DNA of 52,165 nt, from NCBI GenBank assembly GCA_964351885.1, contig CAYGPP010000010.1, forward strand, positions 1 through 52,165, read 5' to 3'. The notes below the pieces were generated by a model. The model was given only the letters and a program-made list of their open reading frames with translations, did no database searches and was not told where the DNA came from. Of the stretch, positions 32,559 through 41,264 are shown in pieces. The stretch comes from Marinoscillum sp964351885 (lineage in GTDB: Bacteria; Bacteroidota; Bacteroidia; Cytophagales; Cyclobacteriaceae). The stretch's first letter is position 1. Every line of letters begins with the position of its first letter. Position numbers and translations under genes: made by a program.

Positions 32559-33836
32559 TTACTTTGTTGGATAAAAAGCTACGTCCCCCAATTCTTCTTC
32601 AATTCGAAGCAATTGATTGTACTTAGCCATACGATCAGATCTAGACATTGATCCAGTTTTGATCTGACCAGTGTTCAAAGCGACAGAAATATCAGCAATG
32701 GTGCTATCCTCGGTCTCGCCAGATCTGTGTGATACTACTGCAGTCCACCCAGCTTTATGAGCCATTTCAATTGCCGCAAATGTCTCAGATAATGTGCCAA
32801 TTTGATTCACTTTTATCAAAATAGAGTTGGCTGACTTTTCAGCAATAGCCTTCTCTAGAAACTTCACATTAGTCACAAGAAGATCATCCCCTACCAACTG
32901 GCATTTATGACCGATTTTCTCAGTTAATAATTTCCAACTGTCCCAATCATTCTCATCACAACCATCTTCGATACTGTCAATTGGATATTTCTCAACTAAC
33001 TCAGCAAGATATTCAACTTGTTCTGCACCCGTACGAACTTTCCCCTCAGGCCCTTCGAACTTAGCATAGTTGTACTTGCCATCTTCATAAAACTCGGAAG
33101 AGGCGCAATCCATCGCAATGGTAATATCAGAACCAGCCTTGTAACCAGCCTTCTCAATGGCTTTCAGCACACTATCCAAAGCCTCTTCTGTTCCTCCAGA
33201 GAAATTAGGAGCAAATCCCCCTTCATCACCTACCGCCGTACTTAATCCCTTTTCTTTAATGATACTTTTTAGATTATGGAACACTTCTGCACCCATTCTC
33301 AAAGCCTCACTAAACGTTGGTGCACCAATTGGTCTGATCATGAATTCCTGAAATGCAATAGGTGCATCAGAATGTGATCCTCCATTAATTATATTCATCA
33401 TCGGAACAGGCAACGTATGAGCGTTTACTCCACCCAAATATCTAAACAATGACTGACCAGACTCTTCTGCCGCCGCTTTAGCTACTGCCAAAGAGACACC
33501 CAATATAGCGTTTGCTCCTAGTTTACTCTTGTTGTGAGTTCCATCAAGCTCAATCATTATATCGTCTATCAGTTTTTGCTCAAAAACTGGCATTCCAACA
33601 ATCTCAGGAGCTATTAGCTCGTTGACATTTTCAACAGCTTTCAATACCCCTTTACCGAGATACTTGGACTTATCACCATCTCTTAACTCAACTGCTTCGT
33701 GCTCACCTGTGGATGCACCGGAAGGCACCGCAGCACGACCCATACAGCCAGTTTCAGTTATTACCTCTACTTCTACAGTAGGATTACCTCGGGAGTCTAA
33801 AATTTGTCTCGCGTGAATACTTTCAATGATACTCAT
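32559..33836 (-). CDS. eno: Enolase
   Basis: The 425-residue enzyme is full length: SIIESIHARQILDSRGNPTV, the loop SGASTGEHEAVELRDG (substrate lid), GDEGGFAPN with the catalytic glutamate, acidic metal ligands in IAMDCASSEF, SIEDGCDENDWDSW and VGDDLLVTN, the catalytic lysine in ILIKVNQIGTL, and VSHRSGETED. It catalyses 2-phosphoglycerate to phosphoenolpyruvate in glycolysis. The start overlaps the carA stop by 4 nt and the coding end is followed by a long terminator, so the operon is carA-eno. Confidence 0.98.
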   Translation of the reverse strand: MSIIESIHARQILDSRGNPTVEVEVITETGCMGRAAVPSGASTGEHEAVELRDGDKSKYLGKGVLKAVENVNELIAPEIVGMPVFEQKLIDDIMIELDGTHNKSKLGANAILGVSLAVAKAAAEESGQSLFRYLGGVNAHTLPVPMMNIINGGSHSDAPIAFQEFMIRPIGAPTFSEALRMGAEVFHNLKSIIKEKGLSTAVGDEGGFAPNFSGGTEEALDSVLKAIEKAGYKAGSDITIAMDCASSEFYEDGKYNYAKFEGPEGKVRTGAEQVEYLAELVEKYPIDSIEDGCDENDWDSWKLLTEKIGHKCQLVGDDLLVTNVKFLEKAIAEKSANSILIKVNQIGTLSETFAAIEMAHKAGWTAVVSHRSGETEDSTIADISVALNTGQIKTGSMSRSDRMAKYNQLLRIEEELGDVAFYPTK

Positions 33837-34942
33837 GATTTTTGATCTTTAATTAATTGTATAAAATCGTCAAATAAATAAGTAGAATCATGGGGCCCTG
33901 GGGATGATTCTGGATGATACTGAACTGAAAAAGCAGGCTTACCTTTTATACGCAAGCCCTCAACAGTATTATCATTAAGGTTAATATGTGAAATCTCAGC
34001 ATGTTCACATGTTTCAAGTGATTTCGTATCAATAGCAAAACCATGATTTTGCGAAGTAATTTCGCTCAATCCGGTTTCCAAATTTTTAACTGGCTGATTT
34101 AGCCCTCTATGGCCATGGTGCATTTTAAAAGTCTCAATGCCCACCGATCTTCCGAGGAGTTGATTCCCTAAACATATTCCAAATACTGGCTTTCCAGAGT
34201 CCAGAATATCCTTTACTGTTTCAACAGCGTAATCCATAGCTGCAGGATCGCCAGGGCCATTTGAAAGGAAGAAACCATCAGGACCCCAGCTGTTGATCTC
34301 ATCAAAAGAGGTATGGGCAGGAAACACCTTACAAATGCAATTACGCTCAGTGAAATTCCTAATTATTGATTTTTTAATTCCAAAGTCAAGCGCCGCTATT
34401 TTGAAACCACTATTGTTTAAACCTTCCGTGTAAGGCTCTTTGGTCGTTACTCTACTTGAAAGCTCCAGAGATTCCATACTAGGCACTTTATCCAACTCTA
34501 CTTTCAGAGCAACTACATCTAAAATATCAGAGCTGATAATAGCATTCATTGCACCTTTCGTACGAATGTGTCTCACTAGTTTTCGAGTATCTATCCCCGA
34601 TATCCCAACTGTATTGTGTCTATCCAAATACTCGTTAAGCCCCTCTGTAGACGTCAAACGACTAAATTCATGGGTAAAATCATTAACGACCAATCCCTTA
34701 ATCATTGGATGATCTGATTCCGTTTCATCTTCATGCACCCCATAATTACCAATGTGAGGGGTGGTATTAACGATTATTTGACCATAATAAGAAGGATCAG
34801 TGTAAATTTCTTGATAACCAGTCATGCCGGTATTGAAGCAAATCTCCCCTCCTGAGGTTCCCTTCTTCCCTATGGATACTCCTTCATAATAGGTACCATC
34901 TGCTAATAGTAATACTGCTGCTTTTCTTTCAGGCTGTTTCAT
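33833..34942 (-). CDS. carA: Carbamoyl-phosphate synthase small subunit
   Basis: The 369-residue glutaminase subunit has the CarA N-terminal domain (AVLLLADGTYYEG, EICFNTGMTGYQEI, HIGNYG) and the class-I amidotransferase domain from about 180. The nucleophile lies in FGICLGNQLLG, with asparagine where most CarA have histidine (GICLGHQ), and the catalytic pair is in FSVQYHPESSPG. It supplies ammonia from glutamine for pyrimidine and arginine synthesis. carB is not nearby. It is the first gene of the carA-eno operon and lies downstream of the rplQ terminator. Confidence 0.96.
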   Translation of the reverse strand: MKQPERKAAVLLLADGTYYEGVSIGKKGTSGGEICFNTGMTGYQEIYTDPSYYGQIIVNTTPHIGNYGVHEDETESDHPMIKGLVVNDFTHEFSRLTSTEGLNEYLDRHNTVGISGIDTRKLVRHIRTKGAMNAIISSDILDVVALKVELDKVPSMESLELSSRVTTKEPYTEGLNNSGFKIAALDFGIKKSIIRNFTERNCICKVFPAHTSFDEINSWGPDGFFLSNGPGDPAAMDYAVETVKDILDSGKPVFGICLGNQLLGRSVGIETFKMHHGHRGLNQPVKNLETGLSEITSQNHGFAIDTKSLETCEHAEISHINLNDNTVEGLRIKGKPAFSVQYHPESSPGPHDSTYLFDDFIQLIKDQKS

Positions 34943-34949
34943 ACATGCG

Positions 34950-34957
34950 CAAAAATA
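34950..34957 (-). promoter_or_regulatory. -7 element of carA promoter
   Basis: On the minus strand TATTTTTG is an exact match to TAnnTTTG and lies 7 nt before the carA ATG at 34942, so the transcript should be nearly leaderless. No good TTTG is found at the normal spacing upstream; the upstream stretch is the rplQ terminator U-run. Confidence 0.5.
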
Positions 34958-34981
34958 AGAAATAATAATTCAGAACTAGGG

Positions 34982-35015
34982 CAAAAAAAAAGGGATTTGA
35001 CAGCTGTCAAATCCC
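34982..35015 (-). terminator. Intrinsic terminator of the ribosomal operon (after rplQ)
   Basis: GGGATTTGACAG joined to CTGTCAAATCCC (34992-35015) is a perfect 24-base palindrome, followed on the minus strand by about ten T (34982-34991). It stops transcription after rplQ, before carA. Confidence 0.93.
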
Positions 35016-35039
35016 CTTCTCAATATAAGTTACTCAGGC

Positions 35040-35660
35040 TTACTCACCCTTCTTTGTTTCTTCAGCATCGTCAGATAATGTTTCCTCACTGTCAGATTCA
35101 TCCACAGCTTTGGCTTCAGTTGTTTCTTCTGTTAGTGTCTCTACAACTGCATCTTCAACAACAACTGCGTCTTCCACTACTGACTCGTCAGCAACTGCGA
35201 CTTCTTCTGTAACCGGAGCTGCCGCTTCAGTCGGCTTAGAAGCTCCACGTCTTGACCTACGTGTCTTAGCTTTTGCTCCATCTGCACCCTGAAGAAGCAA
35301 TTCGTTGAAATCAACAAGCTCCATCATACACATTTCAGCATTATCACCGAGACGAATACCTGTTTTGATAATTCTGGTATAACCTCCCGGTCTTTCACTA
35401 ATTTTTTCAGCTATAGGACCAAAAAGCTCTTGAACAGAATATTTATCCTGTAGGTACGAGAATGCAATTCGTCTCGAATGTGTAGTATCACTCTTGGCTT
35501 TCGTAATCAAAGGCTCTACATACTTTCGTAAAGCCTTGGCTTTAGCTACAGTCGTATTTATCCTTTTATGCAATATCAAAGAAGAAGCCATATTTGACAA
35601 CATCGCTTTTCTATGCGGTGCAGTTCTTCCAAGATGATTAAATTTCTTACCGTGTCTCAT
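35040..35660 (-). CDS. rplQ: 50S ribosomal protein L17, with long acidic tail
   Basis: Residues 1-125 are a normal bL17 (MRHGKKFNHLGRTAPHRKAM, LLQGADG at the end). From about 130 there is a low-complexity tail of roughly 75 residues rich in E, A, V, T and D (SDSEETLSDDAEETKKGE), making 206 residues against the usual 115-160. The tail should project from the ribosome near the exit tunnel. Start and rpoA stop share one base, so translation is coupled. It is the last gene of the large ribosomal operon. Confidence 0.95.
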   Translation of the reverse strand: MRHGKKFNHLGRTAPHRKAMLSNMASSLILHKRINTTVAKAKALRKYVEPLITKAKSDTTHSRRIAFSYLQDKYSVQELFGPIAEKISERPGGYTRIIKTGIRLGDNAEMCMMELVDFNELLLQGADGAKAKTRRSRRGASKPTEAAAPVTEEVAVADESVVEDAVVVEDAVVETLTEETTEAKAVDESDSEETLSDDAEETKKGE

Positions 35661-36649
35661 TATTCTTCTTCCAATTTATATTTAGAAAGATCCATTCCAA
35701 ATGTCAATTGCTTATCTGCAACAAGCTGTTCCAACTCAGCCAAAGACTTCTTACCGAAGTTTCTGAATTTCATCATATCCGATATCTCGAGAGCCACCAA
35801 ATCCCCTAATGATCGTACGTCAGCCGCCTTCAAGCAATTATAAGCTCTAACCGAAAGATCTAAATCATTCAAAGAAGTTTTAAGCAACTTACGCATATGC
35901 AAAAGTTCCTCATCAACTTGCTCTGGCTCACCTTGCTCCTGTGATTCTAAGATCATGTTCTGATCTGAGAAAAGCATAAAATGTTTGATCAAAATATTCG
36001 CCGCTCCCTTTAGGGCATTCTCCGGATGAATTGATCCGTCAGTCTCAATATCCAAGACCAATTGCTCATAATCCGTCTTCTGCTCAACTCGAGTATTCTC
36101 AACACTATATTTTACATTCTTGATAGGCGTAAAAATAGAATCGATAGCAATGTAACCGAAACTCTGATCAACAGGTTTGTTGTCATCTGCAGCTACATAA
36201 CCCCTTCCCTTCTCCACGTTCAATTCAATTTCGAATTGAGCCTTCTGATCAAGATTACAAATAACCAAATCCGGGTTCAAAATCTCAAACGAGGTTGTCC
36301 CTCCTGCTATATCTCCAGCGGTAAATTGTTTCTTATTAGAAACTGAAATTGTTATCGTATTATCAGCTACATCAGAAATCCTTTTGAATCTTACCATTTT
36401 AAGGTTCAAAATAATCTCGCTCACGTCTTCAACAACACCTTCAATGGTCGAAAACTCATGCAAAACACCAGGGATTTTAATTGCAGTGATGGCGTAACCT
36501 TCAAGTGAAGACAAAAGTATCCTTCTTAAAGCGTTACCTACAGTAACACCATAACCTTGCTCAAGAGGCTTGAATGTGAATAGACCGTGAAAATCATCAG
36601 CCTTCTCCATCACTACTTTCTCTGGCATTTGAAATGCTAGAATTGACAT
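35660..36649 (-). CDS. rpoA: RNA polymerase alpha subunit
   Basis: 329 residues: alpha-NTD (about 1-230, with GVTVGNALRRILLSSLEGYAI and KMVRFKRISD) dimerises and binds beta/beta', and the alpha-CTD (about 255-325, LSVRAYNCLKAADVRSLGDL and FGKKSLAELEQLV) contacts DNA and activators. Placed between rpsD and rplQ as in most bacteria, with 27 nt from rpsD. Nothing abnormal is seen. Confidence 0.98.
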   Translation of the reverse strand: MSILAFQMPEKVVMEKADDFHGLFTFKPLEQGYGVTVGNALRRILLSSLEGYAITAIKIPGVLHEFSTIEGVVEDVSEIILNLKMVRFKRISDVADNTITISVSNKKQFTAGDIAGGTTSFEILNPDLVICNLDQKAQFEIELNVEKGRGYVAADDNKPVDQSFGYIAIDSIFTPIKNVKYSVENTRVEQKTDYEQLVLDIETDGSIHPENALKGAANILIKHFMLFSDQNMILESQEQGEPEQVDEELLHMRKLLKTSLNDLDLSVRAYNCLKAADVRSLGDLVALEISDMMKFRNFGKKSLAELEQLVADKQLTFGMDLSKYKLEEE

Positions 36650-36676
36650 ATCTTTTTCTTTATTTATTGAAAAATC

Positions 36677-37279
36677 TTACTTGGAGTACAATTCAACTAT
36701 AAGTTGCTCCTTGATATTTTCAGGAATTTCTTCCCTAGTAGGTACGGTTAAAAACTTACCTGTCATGTTGGCTGAATCCCACTCTAACCACGAATAACTT
36801 CGTGCATTAGATGAAAGGCTATCACTAACCGCTTCAAGAGATTTAGACTTCTCACGAACTCCTACCAAATCACCTTCCTTAACCGTAAACGAAGGGATAT
36901 TTACAATTTGACCATTTACGGTAATATGTTTGTGACCCACCAACTGACGAGCCCCTCTACGAGTTGGAGCAATACCTAATCTAAACACGGTATTATCCAA
37001 CCTTGCCTCTAATAACTGAAGAAGAATCTCACCAGTAATGCCGCTTTTTCTTGACGCCTTCTGGAAAATATTAGCGAATTGTTTCTCTAATACGCCATAT
37101 GTATACTTGGCTTTTTGCTTTTCAGCTAGCTGTACAGCATACTCCGATTGTTTCTTTCTTCTACCCCTCCCGTGTTGTCCAGGAGGATAATTCTTCTTTT
37201 GCAAAGCCTTACTGGCTCCAAAGATTGGTTCCCCGAACTTTCGAGATATTTTGGTTTTAGGCCCTGTATATCTTGCCAT
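36677..37279 (-). CDS. rpsD: 30S ribosomal protein S4
   Basis: 200 residues. The S4 RNA-binding domain is at about 92-155 (RLDNTVFRLGIAPTRRGARQ and HITVNGQIVNIPS). The N-terminal region has no cysteine, so it is the zinc-free form. uS4 starts 30S assembly by binding 16S rRNA and in many bacteria represses its own operon. It precedes rpoA. Confidence 0.97.
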   Translation of the reverse strand: MARYTGPKTKISRKFGEPIFGASKALQKKNYPPGQHGRGRRKKQSEYAVQLAEKQKAKYTYGVLEKQFANIFQKASRKSGITGEILLQLLEARLDNTVFRLGIAPTRRGARQLVGHKHITVNGQIVNIPSFTVKEGDLVGVREKSKSLEAVSDSLSSNARSYSWLEWDSANMTGKFLTVPTREEIPENIKEQLIVELYSK

Positions 37280-37300
37280 GTTAATGCAGTATTTAAACTA

Positions 37301-37693
37301 TTAAACTCTTCTTCTTTTTGGAGGACGACATCCATTATGAGGCATTGGAGTTACATCCTTAATGATCGTCACCTCAATTCCACTATTCTGGATTGTACGA
37401 ATCGCTGATTCTCTACCAGCCCCAGGACCCTTTACAAAAACTTCTACTTTTCGTAGACCTTGCTCATACGCTTTAGCTGAACAATCTTGTGCTGCCACCT
37501 GAGCGGCATAGGGCGTATTCTTTTTTGATCCTTTAAAGCCCATTTTCCCAGCTGATGCCCATGATATCACTTGTCCTTGAGCATTCGTCAATGAAATAAT
37601 GATATTATTAAAAGTAGCCTGAATGTGAGCCTGACCCATAGCATCAACTGCTACGACTTTCTTTTTTGCCTTATCTTTTCTTTTCTGCGCCAT
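37301..37693 (-). CDS. rpsK: 30S ribosomal protein S11
   Basis: The ATG at 37693 is used (the TTG two codons upstream is not needed), giving 130 residues. Clear marks are QVISWASAGKMGFKGSKK, KVEVFVKGPGAGRESAIR and the C-terminal VTPMPHNGCRPPKRRRV. It forms part of the platform of the small subunit. The gene lies 21 nt from rpsD. Confidence 0.97.
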   Translation of the reverse strand: MAQKRKDKAKKKVVAVDAMGQAHIQATFNNIIISLTNAQGQVISWASAGKMGFKGSKKNTPYAAQVAAQDCSAKAYEQGLRKVEVFVKGPGAGRESAIRTIQNSGIEVTIIKDVTPMPHNGCRPPKRRRV

Positions 37694-37701
37694 GATCAAT
37701 A

Positions 37702-38079
37702 TTACTTAACAGCCTTTTTCTTGTTAGCCATAGTCTTGCGTTTTCCTTTTCTCGTACGAGCATTGTTCTTAGTATGCTGACCTCTTACAGGAAGACCTTT
37801 TCTATGTCTCAAACCACGATAACATCCAATATCAAGAAGACGTTTTATGTTCAGTTGAACTTCCGATTTAAGAACACCTTCAACCTTGAATTTTTCAGCA
37901 ATTACAGCTCTGATGGCTCCAGACTCATCGTCATCCCAATCAACCACTTTTTTATTTGGATCCACATTAGCAGTACCCAAAATCTTCTGTGCTGAACTTT
38001 TACCGATTCCGAAGATGTAGGTAAGCGCTATCTCACCTCTCTTATTATCCGGAATATCAACTCCTGCTATTCTAGCCAT
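37702..38079 (-). CDS. rpsM: 30S ribosomal protein S13
   Basis: 125 residues with ARIAGVDIPDNKRGEIALTY, a helix-two-turn-helix core and the tail RGLRHRKGLPVRGQHTKNN followed by a lysine-rich end. It sits at the head of the 30S subunit and contacts P-site tRNA and the 50S. It lies 3 nt downstream of rpmJ. Confidence 0.97.
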   Translation of the reverse strand: MARIAGVDIPDNKRGEIALTYIFGIGKSSAQKILGTANVDPNKKVVDWDDDESGAIRAVIAEKFKVEGVLKSEVQLNIKRLLDIGCYRGLRHRKGLPVRGQHTKNNARTRKGKRKTMANKKKAVK

Positions 38080-38082
38080 GTC

Positions 38083-38199
38083 TTATCCTTGTCTTTGTTT
38101 AAACTTCGGGTTCTTCTTGTTGATCACATAAAGCTTTCCTTTTCTTCGGATCACTTTGCAATCAACACTACGCTTTTTTATGGATGCTTTAACTTTCAT
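38083..38199 (-). CDS. rpmJ: 50S ribosomal protein L36
   Basis: A 38-residue gene between infA and rpsM: MKVKASIKKRSVDCKVIRRK continuing GKLYVINKKNPKFKQRQG. Alignment by eye to zinc-binding L36 shows that only one of the Cys/His ligands is kept (C14), so it is the zinc-free (C-minus) form. It stabilises 23S rRNA near the A-site. Its size and place make it certain even though it is very short. Confidence 0.95.
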   Translation of the reverse strand: MKVKASIKKRSVDCKVIRRKGKLYVINKKNPKFKQRQG

Positions 38200-38204
38200 A
38201 ACTT

Positions 38205-38423
38205 TTATTTATAGCGATACACTATTCTTCCTTTTGAAAGGTCATATGGAGACATCTCCAACTTAACCTTATCTCCAGGCAATATTTTTATGTAATTCAT
38301 CCTCATTTTACCTGAGATATGAGCTACTAATTGATGGCCATTCTCCAATTCCACTCTAAACATGGCGTTAGACAATGCTTCTACGATACTCCCATCTTGT
38401 TCTATGGATGATTGCTTCGCCAT
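38205..38423 (-). CDS. infA: Translation initiation factor IF-1
   Basis: 72 residues, a single S1/OB fold: AKQSSIEQDGSIVEALSNAM, HQLVAHISGKMRMNYIKILPGD and DLSKGRIVYRYK. It blocks the A-site during initiation. It shares one base with the secY stop and is directly after secY; no methionine aminopeptidase gene is in between. Confidence 0.97.
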   Translation of the reverse strand: MAKQSSIEQDGSIVEALSNAMFRVELENGHQLVAHISGKMRMNYIKILPGDKVKLEMSPYDLSKGRIVYRYK

Positions 38424-39745
38424 TATGCAACTGCCGTATTTTGTGTTCTACCTTTAATTCTTCCCGACTTCATCATGCCCTCATAATGTCTCATGAGTAA
38501 ATAACTTTCTATCTGCTGTAGTGTATCTAAAATAACACCTACCATAATTAAAAGAGATGTTCCTCCATAAAACTGAGCAAACGTTGTACTAACACCTGCC
38601 ATCATAGCAAAGGCTGGAAGAATGGCTATTAGCGCCAAGAAGAAAGATCCAGGTAAAGTGATTCGTGTTAAAACCGTATCTATAAAATCAGAAGTCTGTT
38701 TACCAGGTTTGATGCCTGGTATAAAACCACCGTTCCTCTTCAAATCATCAGCCATTTGATTTGGATTAATCGTAATAGCCGTGTAGAAGAATGTGAAAAG
38801 TATAATTAAGGTTGCAAACAAAGCGTTGTATTGCCACGACTGAATATCAGAGAAAGTAGTACCAATATATTGAGCCAGATCACTTTCTTGACTCCATATT
38901 CCTGCCAGAAGTGCCGGTAAAAACATCAAAGACTGAGCGAAGATAATCGGCATTACTCCAGAAGAATTTACCTTCAAGGGTATATACTGTCTCTGTCCAC
39001 CATAAACTTTGTTTCCCACTACCTGCTTTGCATACTGCACCGGAATTCTCCTTGTTCCTTGTACAAGAGCTACTGTTGCAAGAACAACAAAAAACAAAGC
39101 GACTAACTCCAATATAGATAGAAGCGCACCTGCAAGCCCATTTACCTCTACAATCTCATACCAAAGTGACCCTGGTAGTCTTGAAATTATGCCAATCATT
39201 ATTAGCATGGATATTCCATTACCAATTCCCTTATCGGTAATTTTCTCACCTAACCACATACAAAAAATCGTTCCTGCCGTCAAGATAACCATAGACGACA
39301 ATTGAAACAAATACTGATTCTCGAGTATAATTGCCTCAGATGGTATTGTAGCCGTTAAATACCCTATTGATTGAGCCAAACAAATGAAAATCGTCAAGAC
39401 CCTTGTGATTTGACTAATTTTCTTTCGACCACTATCTCCTTCTTTCTGTAGTTTCTGAAAATACGGAACTGCCACAGTCATCAATTGTAACACAATTGAA
39501 GCTGAGATATATGGCATGATACCCAAACCAAAAACAGAGGCGCGACTGAAAGCCCCACCTAAAAATGTATTCAAGAGACCAAAAATACCCCCCAGATCAC
39601 TAGTTAGTTGTGCAGGATCTACTCCAGGTAATACAACAAAAGATCCCAACCTAAAAATGATTAGGAACCCTATTGTATTGAGAATCCTTATTCGGAGCTC
39701 TTCAATTGAAAAAATATTTTTTATGGTCTCAAAAAACTTTTTCAT
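38423..39745 (-). CDS. secY: Preprotein translocase subunit SecY
   Basis: 440 residues with ten predicted membrane spans, including the plug region VVLPGVDPAQL, QIGYL-like span 4 and the cytosolic loops with NRTQKVV-type GTRRIPVQYAKQVVG. The C-terminus LMRHYEGMMKSGRIKGRTQ is conserved. SecY forms the protein-conducting channel with SecE and SecG. Flanked by rplO (4 nt) and infA. Confidence 0.97.
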   Translation of the reverse strand: MKKFFETIKNIFSIEELRIRILNTIGFLIIFRLGSFVVLPGVDPAQLTSDLGGIFGLLNTFLGGAFSRASVFGLGIMPYISASIVLQLMTVAVPYFQKLQKEGDSGRKKISQITRVLTIFICLAQSIGYLTATIPSEAIILENQYLFQLSSMVILTAGTIFCMWLGEKITDKGIGNGISMLIMIGIISRLPGSLWYEIVEVNGLAGALLSILELVALFFVVLATVALVQGTRRIPVQYAKQVVGNKVYGGQRQYIPLKVNSSGVMPIIFAQSLMFLPALLAGIWSQESDLAQYIGTTFSDIQSWQYNALFATLIILFTFFYTAITINPNQMADDLKRNGGFIPGIKPGKQTSDFIDTVLTRITLPGSFFLALIAILPAFAMMAGVSTTFAQFYGGTSLLIMVGVILDTLQQIESYLLMRHYEGMMKSGRIKGRTQNTAVA

Positions 39746-39749
39746 CAGG

Positions 39750-40199
39750 TTATGCTTCTACTGATATAGTTCCACCAGCTTTTTCTATAATCGCTTGAGC
39801 TGATTTCGAGAATTTATGTGCGGTGATATTAAGCTTCACACTCAAGGCTCCTCTCCCTAAAATTTTAACTACATCTCCCTTACCAATCATTCCATTCTCA
39901 CGTAAAACTTCCGGGGTGATATCGGTCAACTTCTTCAGATCACTCAAGGCCTGTAAATCATCAAGATTAACTGGCTTAGAAACAATCTTATTATTATTCT
40001 TAAAACCGAATTTAGGAACTCTTCTTTGAAGTGGCATCTGACCTCCTTCGAAACCTATTTTCTTAGAGTAACCAGATCTAGATTGTGCACCCTTGTGTCC
40101 ACGTGTAGCCGTTCCTCCCTTACCAGAACCTTGTCCCCTGGCAATCTTTTTTCTATTTTTCGTAGACCCTTTCGCAGGCCTTAAAGATTGTAATTTCAT
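39750..40199 (-). CDS. rplO: 50S ribosomal protein L15
   Basis: 149 residues. The glycine-rich N-terminus (KKIARGQGSGKGGTATRGHK), FEGGQMPLQRRVPKFGF and LGRGALSVKLNITAHKFSK are typical of uL15. It is a late assembly protein of the 50S subunit. Placed between rpmD and secY. Confidence 0.97.
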   Translation of the reverse strand: MKLQSLRPAKGSTKNRKKIARGQGSGKGGTATRGHKGAQSRSGYSKKIGFEGGQMPLQRRVPKFGFKNNNKIVSKPVNLDDLQALSDLKKLTDITPEVLRENGMIGKGDVVKILGRGALSVKLNITAHKFSKSAQAIIEKAGGTISVEA

Positions 40200-40200
40200 C

Positions 40201-40380
40201 TTAAAGTTCTTTTACGTCAATCAAATGCTGAACCTTGTTAATCATACCAGCAATCTGAGGAGTTAATTCCTTCTCTACGCTTCTGTTGATCTTACCAAGG
40301 CCCAACGCCTCAATAGTCCTTTTTTGTCTCTGAGGACGTTTGATAATACTTCTGGTCTGAGTGATTAATACTTTTGACAT
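40201..40380 (-). CDS. rpmD: 50S ribosomal protein L30
   Basis: A 59-residue gene between rpsE and rplO: MSKVLITQTRSIIKRPQRQK, LGLGKINRSVEKELTPQIAG, and a C-terminal MINKVQHLIDVKEL. It has the bacterial short uL30 fold with the KxxPQ motif altered to KRPQ. Stop and start spacing to both neighbours is 1-3 nt. Confidence 0.95.
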   Translation of the reverse strand: MSKVLITQTRSIIKRPQRQKRTIEALGLGKINRSVEKELTPQIAGMINKVQHLIDVKEL

Positions 40381-40383
40381 GAC

Positions 40384-40902
40384 TTATCCGTTAAAAACTT
40401 TATCTAGAGTAACACCTCTTTGTTTAGCTACAGCATATGGATCTCTCATTCTATGCAAAGCATCGAATGTTGCCTTCACCACATTATGAGGATTTGAAGA
40501 TCCTTTCGACTTTGCTAACACATCATGTATCCCAGCACTTTCTAAAACCGCTCTCATTGCACCACCGGCAATTACACCTGTACCCGGAGCAGCTGGCTTC
40601 AAAAGAACAAAACCTCCTCCGAATTTACCTATAGCTTCATGCGGAACCGTTGTTTTAAACAATGGTATTTTTACCAAATTCTTTTTAGCATCGTCTACCC
40701 CTTTTGTGATGGCATCCGTAACTTCATTCGCCTTACCCAAACCGTATCCCACAACACCATTCCCATCACCTACTACTACGATTGCTGAAAAGCTAAACCT
40801 TCGTCCACCTTTTACAACCTTCGCAACCCTCTTGATTGCTACAACCTTTTCTTTAAGGTCAATTTCGCTGGCTTTTACTACTTTTATATTACTCTGAGAC
40901 AT
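40384..40902 (-). CDS. rpsE: 30S ribosomal protein S5
   Basis: The ATG at 40902 gives 172 residues. N-terminal double-stranded-RNA-binding region KERVVAIKRVAKVVKGGRRF-like (KVVAIKRVAKVVKGGRRFSF), followed by VVVGDGNGVVGYGLGKANEV and a C-terminal APGTGVIAGGAMRAVLESAG. It controls decoding fidelity. Follows rplR by 7 nt. Confidence 0.96.
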   Translation of the reverse strand: MSQSNIKVVKASEIDLKEKVVAIKRVAKVVKGGRRFSFSAIVVVGDGNGVVGYGLGKANEVTDAITKGVDDAKKNLVKIPLFKTTVPHEAIGKFGGGFVLLKPAAPGTGVIAGGAMRAVLESAGIHDVLAKSKGSSNPHNVVKATFDALHRMRDPYAVAKQRGVTLDKVFNG

Positions 40903-40909
40903 AATCAAA

Positions 40910-41257
40910 TTAAAATTTTAGTCCTCCCTCTCTAGCTCCTTCTGCAAAAGCTTTCACCCTTCCATGATATGGATAACCATTTCTATCGAAAATAACACTT
41001 TGGATACCGGCAGCATTTGCTTTCTCAGCAAGAGCCTTACCAACTTCTTTGGATACCTCTACGTTATTAGAATCTTTACCCAGTTCTGATGAAGATATGT
41101 GAACCAAAGTTACCCCCTTGATATCGTCGATTATCTGACCATAAATAGCCTTATTGCTCCTGAAAACCGAAATTCTTGGTCTTGTCCCAGTCCCACTAAT
41201 CTTTCTTCTAATCCCAAGCTTGATGCGCTTTCTTCTTTGTAATTTAGTTACGGCCAT
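40910..41257 (-). CDS. rplR: 50S ribosomal protein L18
   Basis: 115 residues with KRIKLGIRRKISGTGTRPRI and NGYPYHGRVKAFAEGAREGG. It binds 5S rRNA in the central protuberance with L5 and L25. Normal length and placement between rplF and rpsE. Confidence 0.97.
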   Translation of the reverse strand: MAVTKLQRRKRIKLGIRRKISGTGTRPRISVFRSNKAIYGQIIDDIKGVTLVHISSSELGKDSNNVEVSKEVGKALAEKANAAGIQSVIFDRNGYPYHGRVKAFAEGAREGGLKF

Positions 41258-41264
41258 CGTCTAA

